This document shows positions 11,009 through 24,567 of a stretch of 64,000 nucleotides of DNA, one piece after another. A program made the position numbers and the translations under genes. This stretch comes from Sialis fuliginosa. Its lineage: Eukaryota; Arthropoda; Insecta; Megaloptera; Sialidae. Numbering within the stretch: position 1 is the first letter of the stretch; every line of letters begins with the position of its first letter. The DNA lies in the NCBI GenBank assembly GCA_961205875.1, contig OY540813.1, positions 23,593,001-23,657,000 on the forward strand, written 5' to 3'. The notes beneath the pieces are model-generated. The model was given only the letters and a program-made list of their open reading frames with translations, searched no databases and was not told where the DNA came from.

Positions 11009-11627
11009 AGGTAGTTCTCGTGCAAACGTCATTTCAATAGAATTTAAAAAAAAATTCAAGGCATAAAAAGAATAATGATATCTATCCAAACGTGAAATTT
11101 TAAAGAGATCAACCGTTTTAAACTCGAGATAATTGTCATCAAAGTTTGCCACTTTTGTACGTATCCACTATATCAAGATCGTATTATGTCCATACTAAAA
11201 ACTTCGACAGATTTTAATAAAAAACTATCAAATAGTAAAGGCTTCTAATTCTGATATGTGATAAAAAATTCCAAATGATTGACCGTTTTGTTTTTGAAAT
11301 ACACCTTTTATTTCAAAAACAAAATGATTGGCCGTTTCGTGTTTGAAATACAATTGTATTTCAAAAACAAAACGGCCAATAATTTTTAATTTTTTATCAC
11401 ATATCAGAATAATAACCCTTTGATGTTTGGTAGTTTTTTATCAAAATCTGTCGAAGCGTTTAATCATAAAATAATGAAAACTGCCCTTATACGTACTAAT
11501 ACAACAATAGACGGCTTTAGGTACAGACTTGATCAAAAATTCTATATAGCAACGTAATTATTTTCGATATTTTACCATGGTATTATAAGCGTAATTTTTT
11601 GATAGTACTGTAGCACGAGAACTACCT
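11009..11627. mobile_element. foldback element with AGGTAGTTCTCGTGC ends
   Basis: The ends are AGGTAGTTCTCGTGC and its inverse (15 bp, perfect). Inside are longer inverted blocks, for example the pair around 11195-11260 and 11395-11465 that includes TCTGATATGTGATAAAAAAT. At the centre are three palindromic stretches built on TTTGAAATACA and TGTATTTCAAA. No coding capacity is seen. Target duplication is unclear in the AT-rich flanks, so the superfamily is open. Confidence 0.75.
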
Positions 11628-14600
11628 ATAACAGATTTCTGGTAATTTTTTTTCAAAATACTTAAATTAGTACGTACAAACTGACTATCTTACAAATTTG
11701 TCCATTTTTTAACGCATTAGCTTTATTTGACATCCCCTCGTTGGAATAAGTCTTTCATATGTATATACTATGTTCTATTAGATTTTTAATATAATCTAAA
11801 ATATGAATTTTCAATGTCTACACATTTTTTGTCTTCTTAATTCTCATAGAATATAATTCCAGACAGTTTTCATTTAAGTTTATATTTTTATAAGTAATAA
11901 TAATAAAATAAATAAAACTTAAATAAAAAATAATAAAAAATTTATTTTACTGTATTTTTTCTCTCTGGTTGTTATTTCATGCAAGATAAAATTTATCGAA
12001 ATATTTGCAACAAATCGTTTTTATTTCGGTAGAAGCTTAGGTACTCTAGAGAATTGAGTTCTTTGAATAGGTATGTTAAGATAAAATTTATATTCAAAAT
12101 ATATTCGGAATTTTTCCCAAATTTTTTATTATAAAACATTATCTAAGAAAGCTTCACACTAGCCTGAAGCGATCATTTCTAAAAAGGTTTGAATAAAAAC
12201 GAGACTAGCCATGTTATATAAATGTCGTGTATAGATTAATTTTAATTATTTACTAAACCGTATCGGCTCAATTTTTTATCCAAGACGAGGTATAGGAGGC
12301 CGTCTTGTTTCAAATTTTATAACCATTAATTGGCCAAATAATAATTTGAGATATGATAATTACCCTCTCGTGGTGGAATCAATGACATTAGTATAGTAAC
12401 TTTAATTGCTTAAAATGTTATTATAACAAATAAATGGATACGAAAAAATATATTTTAACTTTTTTTAAAAAGTCTGAAACACGTGTTAAGCAATATTTTC
12501 ATTAACATTTAAAGTAACACAAAAACAAGCTTTATGGTGCTTAACGTTGGAAAAAACTGCTTTGCAACAGTTGGTAATAACTGCTATGTGCTAAAATTGT
12601 AAGTAAAATGTATCATGTAATAATTATTAAGTTTTTTTTGTTACCTAAAAAATCATAGATTTGTAACATAGCAGATTTTGCATGCGCAACGACGAAATAT
12701 TACAATGTAACTGACCATAAAAATAAATTACTGAGAATTACTGCACGTGTCCAGCATTTTCCATCAGAAATTATTGACACCAACGCTGCAAAGTTAATAT
12801 TATGCATTAAAAGTAAGAAAAAAAAATGCATTTGTAAATATGCTTATTCAATTATCAGTTGTAATTTTGTAATAACATAATTTCAATCTATAGACATTTT
12901 CAATATTCCCAGATTTGAAATCTCATTCCGAATACAATTCAGATGAATTAATTTACTTCATATTGAATAAAAATTATAATGAATGGCGGCGAATCATCTG
13001 TCGAATGATAAATATTGTATATTTTATAATCAAATTTTATATTAGTATTTTCAGAAAATAATTTTATGTAGTGAATTAAATATACTTATTTAACATTCTT
13101 TCTCAAATAAAGAGACAACAATATATCAATATTAATATGTAAGCCTGTAAGCTCTGTCTGTACAATGTAAATATTTTGATTTTTTGAGCCCGTAGGTCGT
13201 TTTACAGGTAATATAATCCATTTCGATATATTTTAAATACTTTGTCTCTGTGTGTTTGTTCCTACTTGACAGGAAAATGACAGAACCGATTTAAAAGAGA
13301 CTTTTGCTATTCGAAACACCCGTATTTACAATTTTCTAATAAATATATATATACATATATACGTATAGTGATGAAAAGAAAAATGAAAGGTATTTGTGAT
13401 ATTTGTTTAACTAAACCAGCAATTAAATATTAAATTATTTTCCTAAATACATGTACAGTCGCCTGCATTAATGGTCTTGCAGTTTGTATTCATTTTCGTC
13501 TATCACAAACTTAGTAGGCTCCTCTCATTTGATTATTATAATATTTAAATCATTTCTCCATGTATCAAACAAAAACAGATATTTTGAAATTCATTTGCTA
13601 GATAAAGAACTATTTTTTGTTTATAGTACTCATATATATTTGTGCAATAAAATTATTATGTAATCTATTGAAAATTGTATACGTAAATTTTGTGGCAATA
13701 AATATTTGATATTCCGAATTTTAGTATTTAAATATATTAAACTTGATAGAAAAAGATAACCGATGAAGTTTGTCTTTAAATTTGGAATCTGTTGTAAGCG
13801 ATTCTAGCCTTTAGGGTGCCAGACGAGTTCTGCAGACGACTGTACATATAAAAATAAAAATTTTATTTTCGAAATAAACGAAACCGCGGTGAATATCTCG
13901 TTGATAATAATAAACAAGTTAATCGTATCACCGATAAAACAAAAGAAATGCCTACATCTGTAAGTTGTGTTTGAGAACTACTCAATCGATTTTAATGAAA
14001 CTTTCACTGTTTGAATTATTTTAAACTAGATATCACAGTAGGTATTAAATGATTTCAAAATTTACGCAGGTGTAACCGCTGTTAAAATCTAGTGGAAACT
14101 TAAATACGAACCTGTAATAAATATTTAAAAATATTTAATATTTATGTATATAAAATATATATTATGTAGGTTCTGCAAAATGTTCTTTGGGATTTACACA
14201 ATCCATCTTTTCTTATAATGAAAAACTAATTGACTTTAGCGAATGTATTGTTTACATTTTCTAATTTCCTTACGTTAAGTGGAACAGCATTATAATGCAA
14301 ATATTTATATTTCAACTGTTTTACTCAACTTAATTCTTAAAATGAACTTTGTTTTCATTGTTTAACCATCCTGTTATATTTCTTCAAAACTCTAAGAATC
14401 TCAGGTGGTTTATATACTGCATATTTAGTTTTAATTTTCAGTTTTCAACTTCACTCCGGTAGTAAACTTTTTTTAAACTGCCATAAATACTCTTGACAAC
14501 TTGTCATATTCTCATAATAATTTTCTTTGTGTAATATAAGTACCTACCTACAAATGTATGATATAGTATGTATGTATAATATCAAGCAATAAAAAGTTTT

Positions 14601-15603
14601 TTTTTCAAAAATAATTTAATTTTTATTAATAAAAAAAAGTTAAGTTGTTCGGAATCTATAGAAAAATGATTTCTCTTTATTAACGACACCCACATTTTAT
14701 TCGTTTTTATAAACATGTTTGTACTTATACACATATATTTTGAATCCAATAAAAACCATTCTTATTGTTAGTCAGGTAATACTTTTATCATTCAAATCAT
14801 TTGATAGTTAGTTTTTTTTTTAACGATTAACAAAAAAAATACAATCATATCCATTGAATAGGTTTGAGAATCCCATTATTCGATTTTTTTCCTGTTCCAA
14901 TCATTTTCCAATATCACGTGAAGACAGTAACACGTGCATCGGTAAAACGATCCAGATATCTCCAACAATACTCGACGCAAACTAGAAATTAACTCACGAA
15001 TTGACGTTTCTGATATGTCCCGCTGGGAGGCGCCACGGTCGCTTGATTTCACTGGTAATGTGATCACAAACTATATGCTTGAATATCTTTGACGTTAAGT
15101 TGACATTAGGTAGATAAGGACAGTGATTTAGTAAAGCGAATAGCTCCCTATGTACGTCTCTTTCTAGTATGGATGTTGCGATAAAATTAAACAGTGGTAA
15201 TATGTTTAGAACTCAAACTCATTTGAAAATAAATTAACATTAAACCGAACTAGGTGGAAGCACTAATTAACTGGGAGACAAAATTGGATTTTAATTCAGT
15301 TGTTCGGAGTGTAACTTGTATTGTTTTTTCATTGTCGCGGGGGTTCTAGATGACAGTCGACTCTTGCACGTATGTAAACTTATGTATATCCCGAACTATT
15401 CAATGGAAACTAACAACAAAGTCTAGTTAAAAGGCGTTATAAACTCTAAGCCTAATTATATTTGCAAAAGATTAAACTATATTTATTTGTATAGAAAATG
15501 AATTCCAATTATATATTTTTTAAATAGGAATTATTTGATCATATAGGTATTAAACATCATAATGTAATAGAAATAGAAGCGTATAAAAATAGTTGTATTT
15601 TAT

Positions 15604-17220
15604 TAGGAGTGTACCGGTATTCCGGTCCGTTCGGAATTAACGTTTTTATTCCGGTTTCGGCACCGGCCGGATTTTCGGAAATTTAAAAATTTTATTACTG
15701 CTTTCTATTAAGAAATTCGTAAATAACATACGTTATTTTTGTTTAAAAAATCAAAAGTAAATATAATAATTATGATATAACAACATTTTATTAGTATTTT
15801 TATATGTAGTTTTTTAACATTTTGTGCAGCAAAAGTATGATTGTAATTATAACATTTTTAACCTTAAAAAATAAGTAAATTTTTTTATAATAATATATTA
15901 ACAAAAAAGAAATTATATTACGGACATTGAACTGTTCAATTATACAGGGTCATATCAAGTGGTATAAATAAAACACGAACAGTTGATCGAGAAAAATATT
16001 TCAAGAAAAAAAGTTCATATAAACATATATATCCGGGAATTCTTCGCGAGAGAACTACAGACTCTTAAATATTTTGTCTAAAATTAGTTTTTATTTAATA
16101 TTTTGAGAACCCATTGTGACACAGTTATGAAATTTTATAATCTTTAGAATTAAACACGTATTAATACTAAACCGATTATAAAAAGATAAAAATAAAAATC
16201 GGAGAACAATTTTTCTTTAAAAAATTATCACAAAGCTTTTCATATTTTCGATAATAAAACAACTCATAAAAAAGATACAAAATTTTATTCATTATTGAAT
16301 AAAAATCACAATTGCCATGGAAAACTTAAAATATCGAGGCGTCATCGCGTCAGCCAAAACTACAACAATCACTCGAATGCAATATTACATTTAAGTCAAG
16401 TAAGCTTTGGAAAAAAGAATGGTTGATGTTTAAAATTTTTATATTTATTAAAATTCGTTGCTTATTTTGTTAATGTACAACAGAAATACTGACTTTAGGG
16501 AGGGAGACTGGGCGACTGCTTGTGGTGCAAGTTCAGAAGGGGTGGCCACATGGAGAAAAACTGATTTTTTTAAGAAAAAAATTAAAATCTTTGAGAGTCT
16601 GTAGCTCCCTAACGAAGAGTTTTCGGACACATGTTTATATGAACTTATTTGCTTGAATTTTTTTTCTTAATAAACTGTTTAAGTTTGTTCCATCTGATAT
16701 TACTCTCCCTGTATATTAAAAAAAATTTATGGCGTGAAAATAAGACTGTAGCCCTAAATATGTTTTCTTCAAATACATTTCCTGCCTCCGAGAATAACCT
16801 CTCCAAATAGACTGATGCATACTATCTGAACTTAGCTAATAGTATTAAGATAATATAGTATTTTTTATGATACATGCACTATAATAGTAATGTATTGTGT
16901 TTTTATTTTGAGTAGTAGGCATTCTTTTATCTGTAAATATTTATAACATCTTCTCTATTGTGAAAATGTTCAGATGCTGTTTGTGATTTATCATATTTAT
17001 AAATTGACACTAGAAATGTACTTATATTTGATCAAGAAGAACGTATGTATAATATACAAACAATTTAAAACAATCGATCTTACGAAGCTGTATAAGATTT
17101 GTAAAAAATAATATTTTTTATATTAAGATAATAATCTATGTAAAAAGCATACATATATTGTTTTAATTATTATTATTAATTCCGACCGGAATTAAAAATT
17201 CAAGTTCCAGTATACCCCTA
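15604..17220. mobile_element. hAT-type element, disrupted by a nested MITE
   Basis: The left end is TAGGAGTGTACCGGTATTCC. The right end is the imperfect inverse, ending CAGTATACCCCTA. The element is bounded by exact TATTTTAT duplications at 15596-15603 and 17221-17228. The 8-bp duplication indicates hAT. The subterminal regions are rich in CCGG-type motifs on both sides, which may be transposase binding sites. A 771-bp mariner-type MITE lies inside. Without it the element is about 846 bp and has no transposase frame. Confidence 0.85.
15943..16713. mobile_element. mariner-type MITE with ~130-bp inverted ends
   Basis: The ends TACAGGGTCATATCA and its imperfect inverse TGATATTACTCTCCCTGTA are flanked by TA (15941-15942 and 16714-16715). 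Inverted similarity continues about 130 bp, through the TTCATATAAACAT block. TA duplication and TACAGGG ends fit Tc1/mariner-derived MITEs. It is inserted in the hAT element at 15604-17220 and is therefore younger. Related fragments lie at 105-270 and 17710-17785. Confidence 0.85.
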
Positions 17221-17709
17221 TATTTTATACAAAGTAGCCACGTTTCAATGATTTTGGGAAAAGGAGACGCAAATATATTTTTGATAACTCTTTATGAAAA
17301 GTATCTACCTATTAAAATTATTATGCACGATTTTCTTATCTTCTAACAAGTAGTAAATTTATTCAAATATCCAATAAAAAAAAACTCCGTAAAGAATGAA
17401 ACAATTACTAAATAGCCTAAACTGATTCTCAGGTCTTAGACTTTCGAAAAGTGAAAGTTCCATCAAAATCGTTTTAATAGTTTTAGTTTCAAGTCGAAAC
17501 AAAAAAAACTGACAAAAATTTATTAAAAATTCAAATCACCAATATTATATTGTTTGTCAAATGTTGTATAGATTAAAAAAAAACAGCCACCTCCTGAATA
17601 TTCACTTAAATCAACTACATTATCTTGCTACTAAGTACCTACCTTAGAGAGAATATTTTGTAAATTTTTAATAATATTCATAAGAGCTCCAAAGATGTTT
17701 CATTCAATA

Positions 17710-17785
17710 TACAGGATGAGTCATATCAGGTAGAACAAACTTAAACAGTTGATCAAGAAAAATATTTCAAGCAAAATGAGTTTTT
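17710..17785. mobile_element. solo end of the same mariner-type MITE family
   Basis: TACAGGATGAGTCATATCAG and the following ~60 bases match the left terminal arm at 15943, through ACAGTTGATCAAGAAAAATA. Similarity then fades and no opposite end is found, so this is a truncated copy. It lies only 1 kb from the complete member. Confidence 0.65.
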
Positions 17786-20770
17786 GAGTTATTTAATTAC
17801 ACACTACACAATTTTTATATAAATTGATTGTTTATACTCTTTATACAATTAATTAACTCTGCCTACATAAAAAGAAGCTTATTTTTGTATCTTTTAACGC
17901 TTATCTCGAAAACTATTTTAATGCGGTTTTCATCAATAGATAAATAATTATTCAGAGCAGGTTCTTGGCTATTATGTTTTTAATATTTCTGCTTCTCATA
18001 CGAGGGTCACAGTCAAAGGCTGAGACCCGAGTAAATTTGAGTATCTAAATATGGCGCGATTTGAGGTTGGGGCGTGAAGCCCCTAATTAATAATAATAAT
18101 ATTGCAACATATTTATGCTATTAATATCTAAAATACTTTACGCACTGATTCCTAGTGTTAATTCAAAAACCAAAATATGTATGTATTACCAGCATATTTA
18201 GATTCTGCACCATATTGTAACACACACAATCGACACTGTGGTGAGACGGAATCACACCACATCTAAGACAAATAAACTTGTGTAACGCGAACATATATTT
18301 CACTTAATTAAGCCAACAGACAGCCACAACTACAACTCCAAATTAACCCTCTCGCAGCAAAATTATTTTACCGAGCGTGGAAAATATTCGGTTTATTTCA
18401 TATGTGATTCTGGAACAGCATTCACATAAACATGAACACAGTTTATTATATCATTGTTTTATCTCGTAGTTTTTTTTAGGATTTCGTAGGTCCACGATCA
18501 GAATCCTAATAATCTCACTTTACTATTCGGCCGTCACAGCAAAATATTTCGTAAACTATGTAAGCTAAAAACGTGTAATTTTAACTTAACATACAAAATA
18601 TGACCCCAGACATAAAGTTAGGCTAAAACTTTTTTTGATGTGTGGGGTATCAAAATGAAGGACTTAATAAGTAGAACTTGACCCTATTTTTTATGTTTAT
18701 ATAATTTAAAAATGCTATCCACTAGCAATGGGCTCCAAATAGTCGTATCATATACCCCCTCTCTTTATCTCACAATCAGTTAGTACTAATTCAAAAAATC
18801 TGAAAAATCCACTGTAGCAGAACTTTGGTTATTCTATGCTTTGTTTTGTTAAAATATTTGTTTATAATCTGAAAAAAATGGGAAAATGTATAATAATACC
18901 AAGATCAAAAGAAAAATATTAGCACTCCTCGCATTTACGTATTATTTTAAAAAATAATTCAAAATTACCTTTAAAATCGGTAAAAAATCTTAAAAATTTT
19001 CGATCAAATTGAAAAACATTATGGTACGGAGTACTGCGCGAGATTTGATTCACACTTGTTTAATATAAAAGTTAACACTACTCTAACTCTATTTTTTTAA
19101 CTATCTAGAATCTAGGTAATACCCAAGAGAACTCACCAACCTGAATTATTGAAAACTAAACAAAAATTTTTTTAAATCTATAAAATGTATACTCAGAAAT
19201 TCAATTAACAGTGTACAAACAACGGAAGCTAAAAGCAAGGCAGCCATTTTCAGTTATTAAATAATTCACAGCCCGTCTACATGGCTATCGGATAACAACT
19301 CAACTTAATAAAGATATCTAACGTAATAGGCAATTTTCTCAAACACCTACTTTGCTTTAGTAGTTCTTCCAAGTTTATTTTTTTCACACAAGAAACTCAT
19401 AAGTCGTATTAGCTCAGAACTTTTTTCGCTACATGGAATACAGTGAATTTCGAGTAATATTGACGCCCGCTGACCCTAAAGTTCTGTAAATTCATCTCAT
19501 GATATTCTCTCTCTCGCGGTCTAACTTTCATACGTGGTACAGAGTTTGATGCTGTTCAAAGTTTCATGGAGTTTTGCTACCTCCCTGACAAAACTCGTAA
19601 GAACGTAAATTTTTCATTCTCTGTCATAAAGCGATACCTGCCGTATCCAGTGGCGCCTGTCATGTACAATCACGGAGTATATTAGTGCTAATTTTGACAA
19701 ATGGTCCAGACGGATAAGTTTATTAGGTGCTTCAGTTTTATACAAAATTGATTGAACAATTTATAAAATTCAATAAACTTCAATATTTTTTGTAACCTTT
19801 TTTGGTAGACGAGAAATACCAAAAAGAATAAATATTATCCTGTGATGATAGAGATAGAAGACGTTCATATCACGTTCAATATCAAATCATTTGTCCAACC
19901 TAAGAACGTAAAAACAAATGTGTTTTCAAGATTTTTATTTATAAGAACAATAACTTTAAAACTAAGAAAATAACGAAAGATTTTAAAAAGAATCCCTTAT
20001 TTAATTATTGATTACATCAACCAAGACTCACCTCGGGTATACTTAATCTGAATTTTGTAAATGAACTATTCACTAAATATGATAATTTTTTACCTTATAA
20101 AATATATCATAACAGTGATTGTTTTTTAGAATTAACGTAATAATGGTTTTAAAACAACTGATTAATTAATTGTGATTAATTTTGTTTTATGCAACCCGAG
20201 GTCAGAGTTTCTTGTAACCTGCAGTTGTGATGTGGATACAATTTTGTGTGTGGGTGTTTTGTATATAGACTGTTTGTAAGTTAGTAGGTACCCATATGGA
20301 AAAATAATAGTCAATTTTATTACAGAATCTGTTCAAAGTGTCCACCTGCAATATAAGATAAATGTAAATCAATGTATAAATAACTGTGTAGAAATGGGAA
20401 GACTTTTATAAAAAGAATAATATTTAACACTCAAATATGATTGTCATTTTGAAATAATACTTCTATGGTTAGGGTCTCCTAAAAATGTTGGGACGATTTT
20501 TGGATACTTTATTTAAACAAGAGTAAAAACAATGTTTTGATTGTAAAATCATTTACATTAGGTTCTTCATAAATGTGTACACTTTTTTTGGATTTTTAGA
20601 GTAGTTTTGTACTTAAAAAACGCAGAAACGATGTGTGGTTCCTAAACAAAAACGGTCTTTAAGGAAGTGGTCTTTTTGTGAAAATCAATATATTAAAAAA
20701 ATTGCTCAAAATACTCATTTACAGAAATGGTCGTGTACGAGAAGTGGTCGGTTCAAAAAGTTTTACTATA

Positions 20771-21262
20771 ATAATAATAATAATAATAATAAATTTTATT
20801 CAGTATAACTTTTACAAACAAGTATTGAATAAGTCAAAAAAAAAAAGAAAAAAATACAAAGGATGATACTTGATATATAAATAACATAAAGACAATTCGA
20901 ATGACATATAAGAAACAACAAGAAAGTAAATATTAATTTTAGTAATGAAAATGATCAAGAATGTTTTTTTTTTATTTATTTTTTTTTAATTATTTTATTT
21001 CTATGTTTAATTTGAACTGTATTTCAGATATTCACTGACCGTGTAAAAACAGCGATCCAACAAGAATTTCTATAGCATATTATTGAATTTTTCTGTAGGT
21101 AGGTTTTTGATATTTGTCGGTAAATTGTTATAAATTTGTATGGTTGAATTAAGTGGACCTTTATAAATAGTTGTAAGGTTTGTGAGTATTAACGTGTAGT
21201 TGTTTTTATTTCGTGTGCTATATGTATGTTGTAGAGTGTTGTTGTAATATAGATTTGAGTAT
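20771..21262 (-). mobile_element. LINE reverse transcriptase C-terminus with (ATT)n tail
   Basis: On the minus strand the decayed frame from about 21260 down to the stop at 21008-21010 includes TYSTRNKNNYTL, then IYNNLPTNIKNLP, one internal stop, then RCFYTVSEYL. The spacing of YSTR, FN-LP-IK-L and CFYTV-EYL is typical of the far C-terminus of insect non-LTR retrotransposon polyproteins of the CR1/Kiri/Jockey type. After the stop come ~200 bases of AT-rich 3' UTR, ending in an ATT/AAT microsatellite (20771-20793), which is a common LINE 3' tail. The copy is 5'-truncated and inactive. The clade is not certain. Confidence 0.7.
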
Positions 21263-23892
21263 AATAAATAAATGAAAACCAGTTGTTTAATGAAATTAAT
21301 GATAAATTTATTTGATTTATGATATTGGCCAAGTTTGTATCGCTATGCATCACATGTACGTAGATATTATCTACCCTTTTGTTTTACCACAGCCCATCAC
21401 TGTCTGAATTTATATCTGTCTACGTGCAATTGTAAAACTTAAATTCTAATTTCATAAATATGAAATGAACTCAATATTTTTTTAAATTAAACCCCTCACT
21501 CCCCCACTCCCATCCAGCCACAAACCAAAAACATATATTAAGTATATATATATCTATGTATATTCACTTCAATTTTTAGCTTATACAACCTAAGTGCACC
21601 TATCAATCTTAATTTGTAAAAAGTGATTTGAAAATCGAAATTCATTAGTTAATAGAACGTATATAATGTACATATATTTAGTATATAGATGTAGGTATTT
21701 AATTTTGTTAAATATTTTAACAAATAAATACTCATAAAATTGTCTTTTTAGTGATTGTTTCTCCGAATTCTTCCTTAATAATTGAATTTCATAATCATGA
21801 GATTAGTTCCAAGAAAAATATGCAATTATTTATAAACAAGATAATATGTATAATGTGATTATTTAATTAGTGATATTTTATACGGCCTCCTCTGTAAGAT
21901 TATAGGAAGAATTTCATTTAAATTCATACTTTTATAAAATGTAATAATTTGCGATCATAGCTTTGGTGTGCGGAAAATTGAAATTACTCAAATGAGATTT
22001 ATTATAATAATATAATGTAAAGCTCCTATCCATTATATGTTGTATTATATACACAAATTAACATTCCCTTTAAATTATTATTGATTTATAATTAGCGCAC
22101 GTTGGTACATATATTATATATACATAAGTAGATCTATGAAAAGAGAAAATTGACAATTTATAAGCTGGTATAAAAAATCTTTTAAGAAATTCTTAATGCA
22201 AGCCAAATCATTATATAATTATAACTACTTAAACCTGCTAAATTGAATAAAATTGTATTTCACTGATTAATAATCCCAGTACCACTTATAGCTTATGGTA
22301 ACAGACACTAACATCGGCAGTCAACCACAGTCGCGTGCTGTTTATGACATCCCCCTGTCATTATGTATAGACATGTCACAGCCTTAAAGAACAGTTGCTC
22401 GACCAAATAATAGCACTGTAACTATGTGCACTATCTACAACGTAATTTGTTCTGTGATAATAAAATACCCGTCTTTACATAGTTTTTAAAGTATAATCTA
22501 GACAATTTTCGAACGTTGTGTAGGTACACGTACGAGAAATATAAATATTTGTATGTACTGTCTGTCAAAATTTGTATCCAAGTAATTTTGATCGACAGTG
22601 TAGGTATTTGCAGATTAAAGTTTGATTTTGATTGCAATTATAAAAACAATACAAGTGTAAATGCTGGACAATTCAATTTCCTCACTTATATGTAGTCCAG
22701 TCAATAGGTACTTTCGTAATGCAAAATAGATACGCAATTATTTTTTAATGTGTTCAAGGGTGCCTCCCTAGTATTCCAAAAAGCTGATAGGATATGAATG
22801 GAGAGGGGCACTAACCATCAACCATTGATGCTACGATGATAACAGTGGAGATTTTTTTATTCAGCACTAATTATTTTCGTAGAGTTAACCGTTATGGGCG
22901 ACGCGAAAATCTTTGAAAAAAGTAATTTTTTCAAATTATTTCCTAAACTGGTGATTGAAGATTAAAATATTGAATAACAATCTTGTAGAAAACTAGATTC
23001 TCAACAATTTTTGTCAGAGACCAGTATGGCGACTAATAGTTCATGCGATACAGTGCGTCAATGTAACATGTAACTACAAACTTGGAAAGCATTAAATTAT
23101 TTATAATATATAATATTTATATTTTTTTGTAGATAATTTATTTATATTTACGTTTAAAGTTATTGCAAATATGATAGCTACCCATGGTCAAAACAACTTA
23201 GCACAATACTCTGGAGGCACCTCTGAATAAGTACCTACTTAAAAAAATGACTCAATTTTGCATTACGAACTGTATTTTCTCCCCCTTGTCTTAACTATTA
23301 AGCGATTTGTTTTATACATATGAAAATGAAATATTGTTATTTACGATAAAGCTTAACGAAAATGTTAATCTTCCATGCCTGGTATTATTTAAAGCAAATC
23401 ACAATCTTTCTATAAAATGTTTCCACTACGATTGACAGCTTTCTCATATTCTCATGTAATTTCACAATGGTCGGATTAACTCCCGTCGGTTTTGTACTCG
23501 TTTACGATATTATTCGTCAGCTCGGGTAAACTTCATTGATGATTTAAAAAATAATAATAATCTTAAATAGATATATAAATGATCTTTAAAATAATATTTC
23601 TACATCGCGATATTACTACATTCAATATTTCAGCGTCTAAATATATTTTGTACATTGTACTTAATACAAAAATGTTCATGTGATCTTGGTATCATAGTAC
23701 ATATTCACTATTACTTTCACAGATATGGTTAGGGGATAAGACTTACGATTTTTTTTGAAAAGTTAAACGAATATTTTTAACAAAAATGTAGAAGAAAGTC
23801 CCGAGGCATTATTATTTATACTATATTAACATAAGAAGCAGAGATATGTGACTTCACTTTTACATTTACTTATCCATTTATGTTTGTTCCAG

Positions 23893-24001
23893 TGTCTGAC
23901 TTCACGCAGCAGTTGTCACAGATTTACGAGCAACACGCGGAGGAGTTACAGCTGCTCGTCGAGAACTTCCGCAAGCGTAATGGCGAGCTGCGTAAGGAGA
24001 G
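23893..24001 (+). CDS. F-BAR domain protein, coding exon 2
   Basis: This exon encodes residues 9 (split) to 45 (split) of the predicted protein. A pyrimidine-rich tract and AG end at 23892. The frame is SDFTQQLSQIYEQH, then ELQLLVENFRKRN, then GELRKE, and ends two bases into an arginine codon. The donor is AG/GTTGGT. A second GT at 24006 would change the phase and fails to match the next exon. The sequence is a charged amphipathic helix with the FCH pattern (helix of the LLVENFRKRN-ELRKE type) that opens F-BAR domains, where the first helix packs in the dimer and faces the membrane. Local GC content is far above the intron background. An AC dinucleotide repeat lies just downstream. Confidence 0.85.
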
Positions 24002-24052
24002 GTTGGTATTTAGTGCCTTCTATCCGTATTAATTAGCAATTCAAATCTCCCC

Positions 24053-24078
24053 ACTCACACACACACACACACACACAC
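24053..24078. repeat. (AC)n microsatellite
   Basis: A run of about 13 CA/AC dinucleotides begins 52 bases into intron 2. It may be length-polymorphic. It is far enough from the donor that no direct effect on splicing is evident. Confidence 0.9.
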
Positions 24079-24356
24079 GGTATGCAAAATCGGAAATTAA
24101 TATTTTATTTAACGTGTAAATTTTGATTCTGCATGTTTTTGAATGTATTGAATTTGCATTAATTAATGTAACGGATTTCTGAAATTGAAGAATTGCGGTT
24201 TTTGTACAAACATTGGTTGGTTTATATCAAAGAGATTCAAATTAATTCAAATATTTTACAGTAATACCCTACTGGAACCCTATGGTTCGAATTGAGTTAA
24301 GAAAAAAAATACAAGAATGATAAAATAAATAATCAAAACTTAGTTTTTAACTTTTA

Positions 24357-24567
24357 GGGTCGATCCAAACTATTGAGTCGGTCCCGGGCCGATCTCAGTC
24401 CGGTTTCGCTCTAATCAAATATTCAGTATAGTAATACTGTATCGGAGCATAATTGAACCGAGACCTGAACGATACCTGTAGTGTGAATGATTTCATTGTT
24501 TATTGTTTATTTATATTTGATTGGAGCGAGACCGAATCGAGACGGGCTCGATAGTCTGGATCGATCC
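24357..24567. mobile_element. Harbinger-type MITE, TTA target duplication
   Basis: The element is 211 bp long. Its left end is GGGTCGATCCAAACTAT and its right end is the inverse of GGATCGATCCAGACTAT. TTA flanks both sides (24354-24356 and 24568-24570). Inverted similarity covers about 60 bp on each side, leaving a short AT-rich loop, and the arms are GC-rich with repeated GGTC/GACC. A 3-bp TTA duplication is the PIF/Harbinger hallmark. It is non-coding. Confidence 0.8.

Larger units (their letters stand above)
8400..23892 (+). other. intron 1 (15.5 kb)
   Basis: The donor GTATCG at 8400 pairs with the acceptor at 23891-23892. The intron is AT-rich and full of transposon remnants: a Jockey LINE tail, a hAT MITE, a foldback element, a hAT element with a mariner-type MITE inside, a solo arm and a second LINE tail. 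The stretches 11700-15590, 17800-20750 and 21300-23890 show nothing I can identify beyond AT-rich sequence and short homopolymers. First introns often carry enhancers, but none is recognisable by eye. Confidence 0.6.

Noticed and set aside
24002..24010. Alternative donor at 24006 (GTATTT) for exon 2
   Set aside because: It gives a phase-0 end, but exon 3 needs one base to complete a codon. Only the donor at 24002 keeps the frame.
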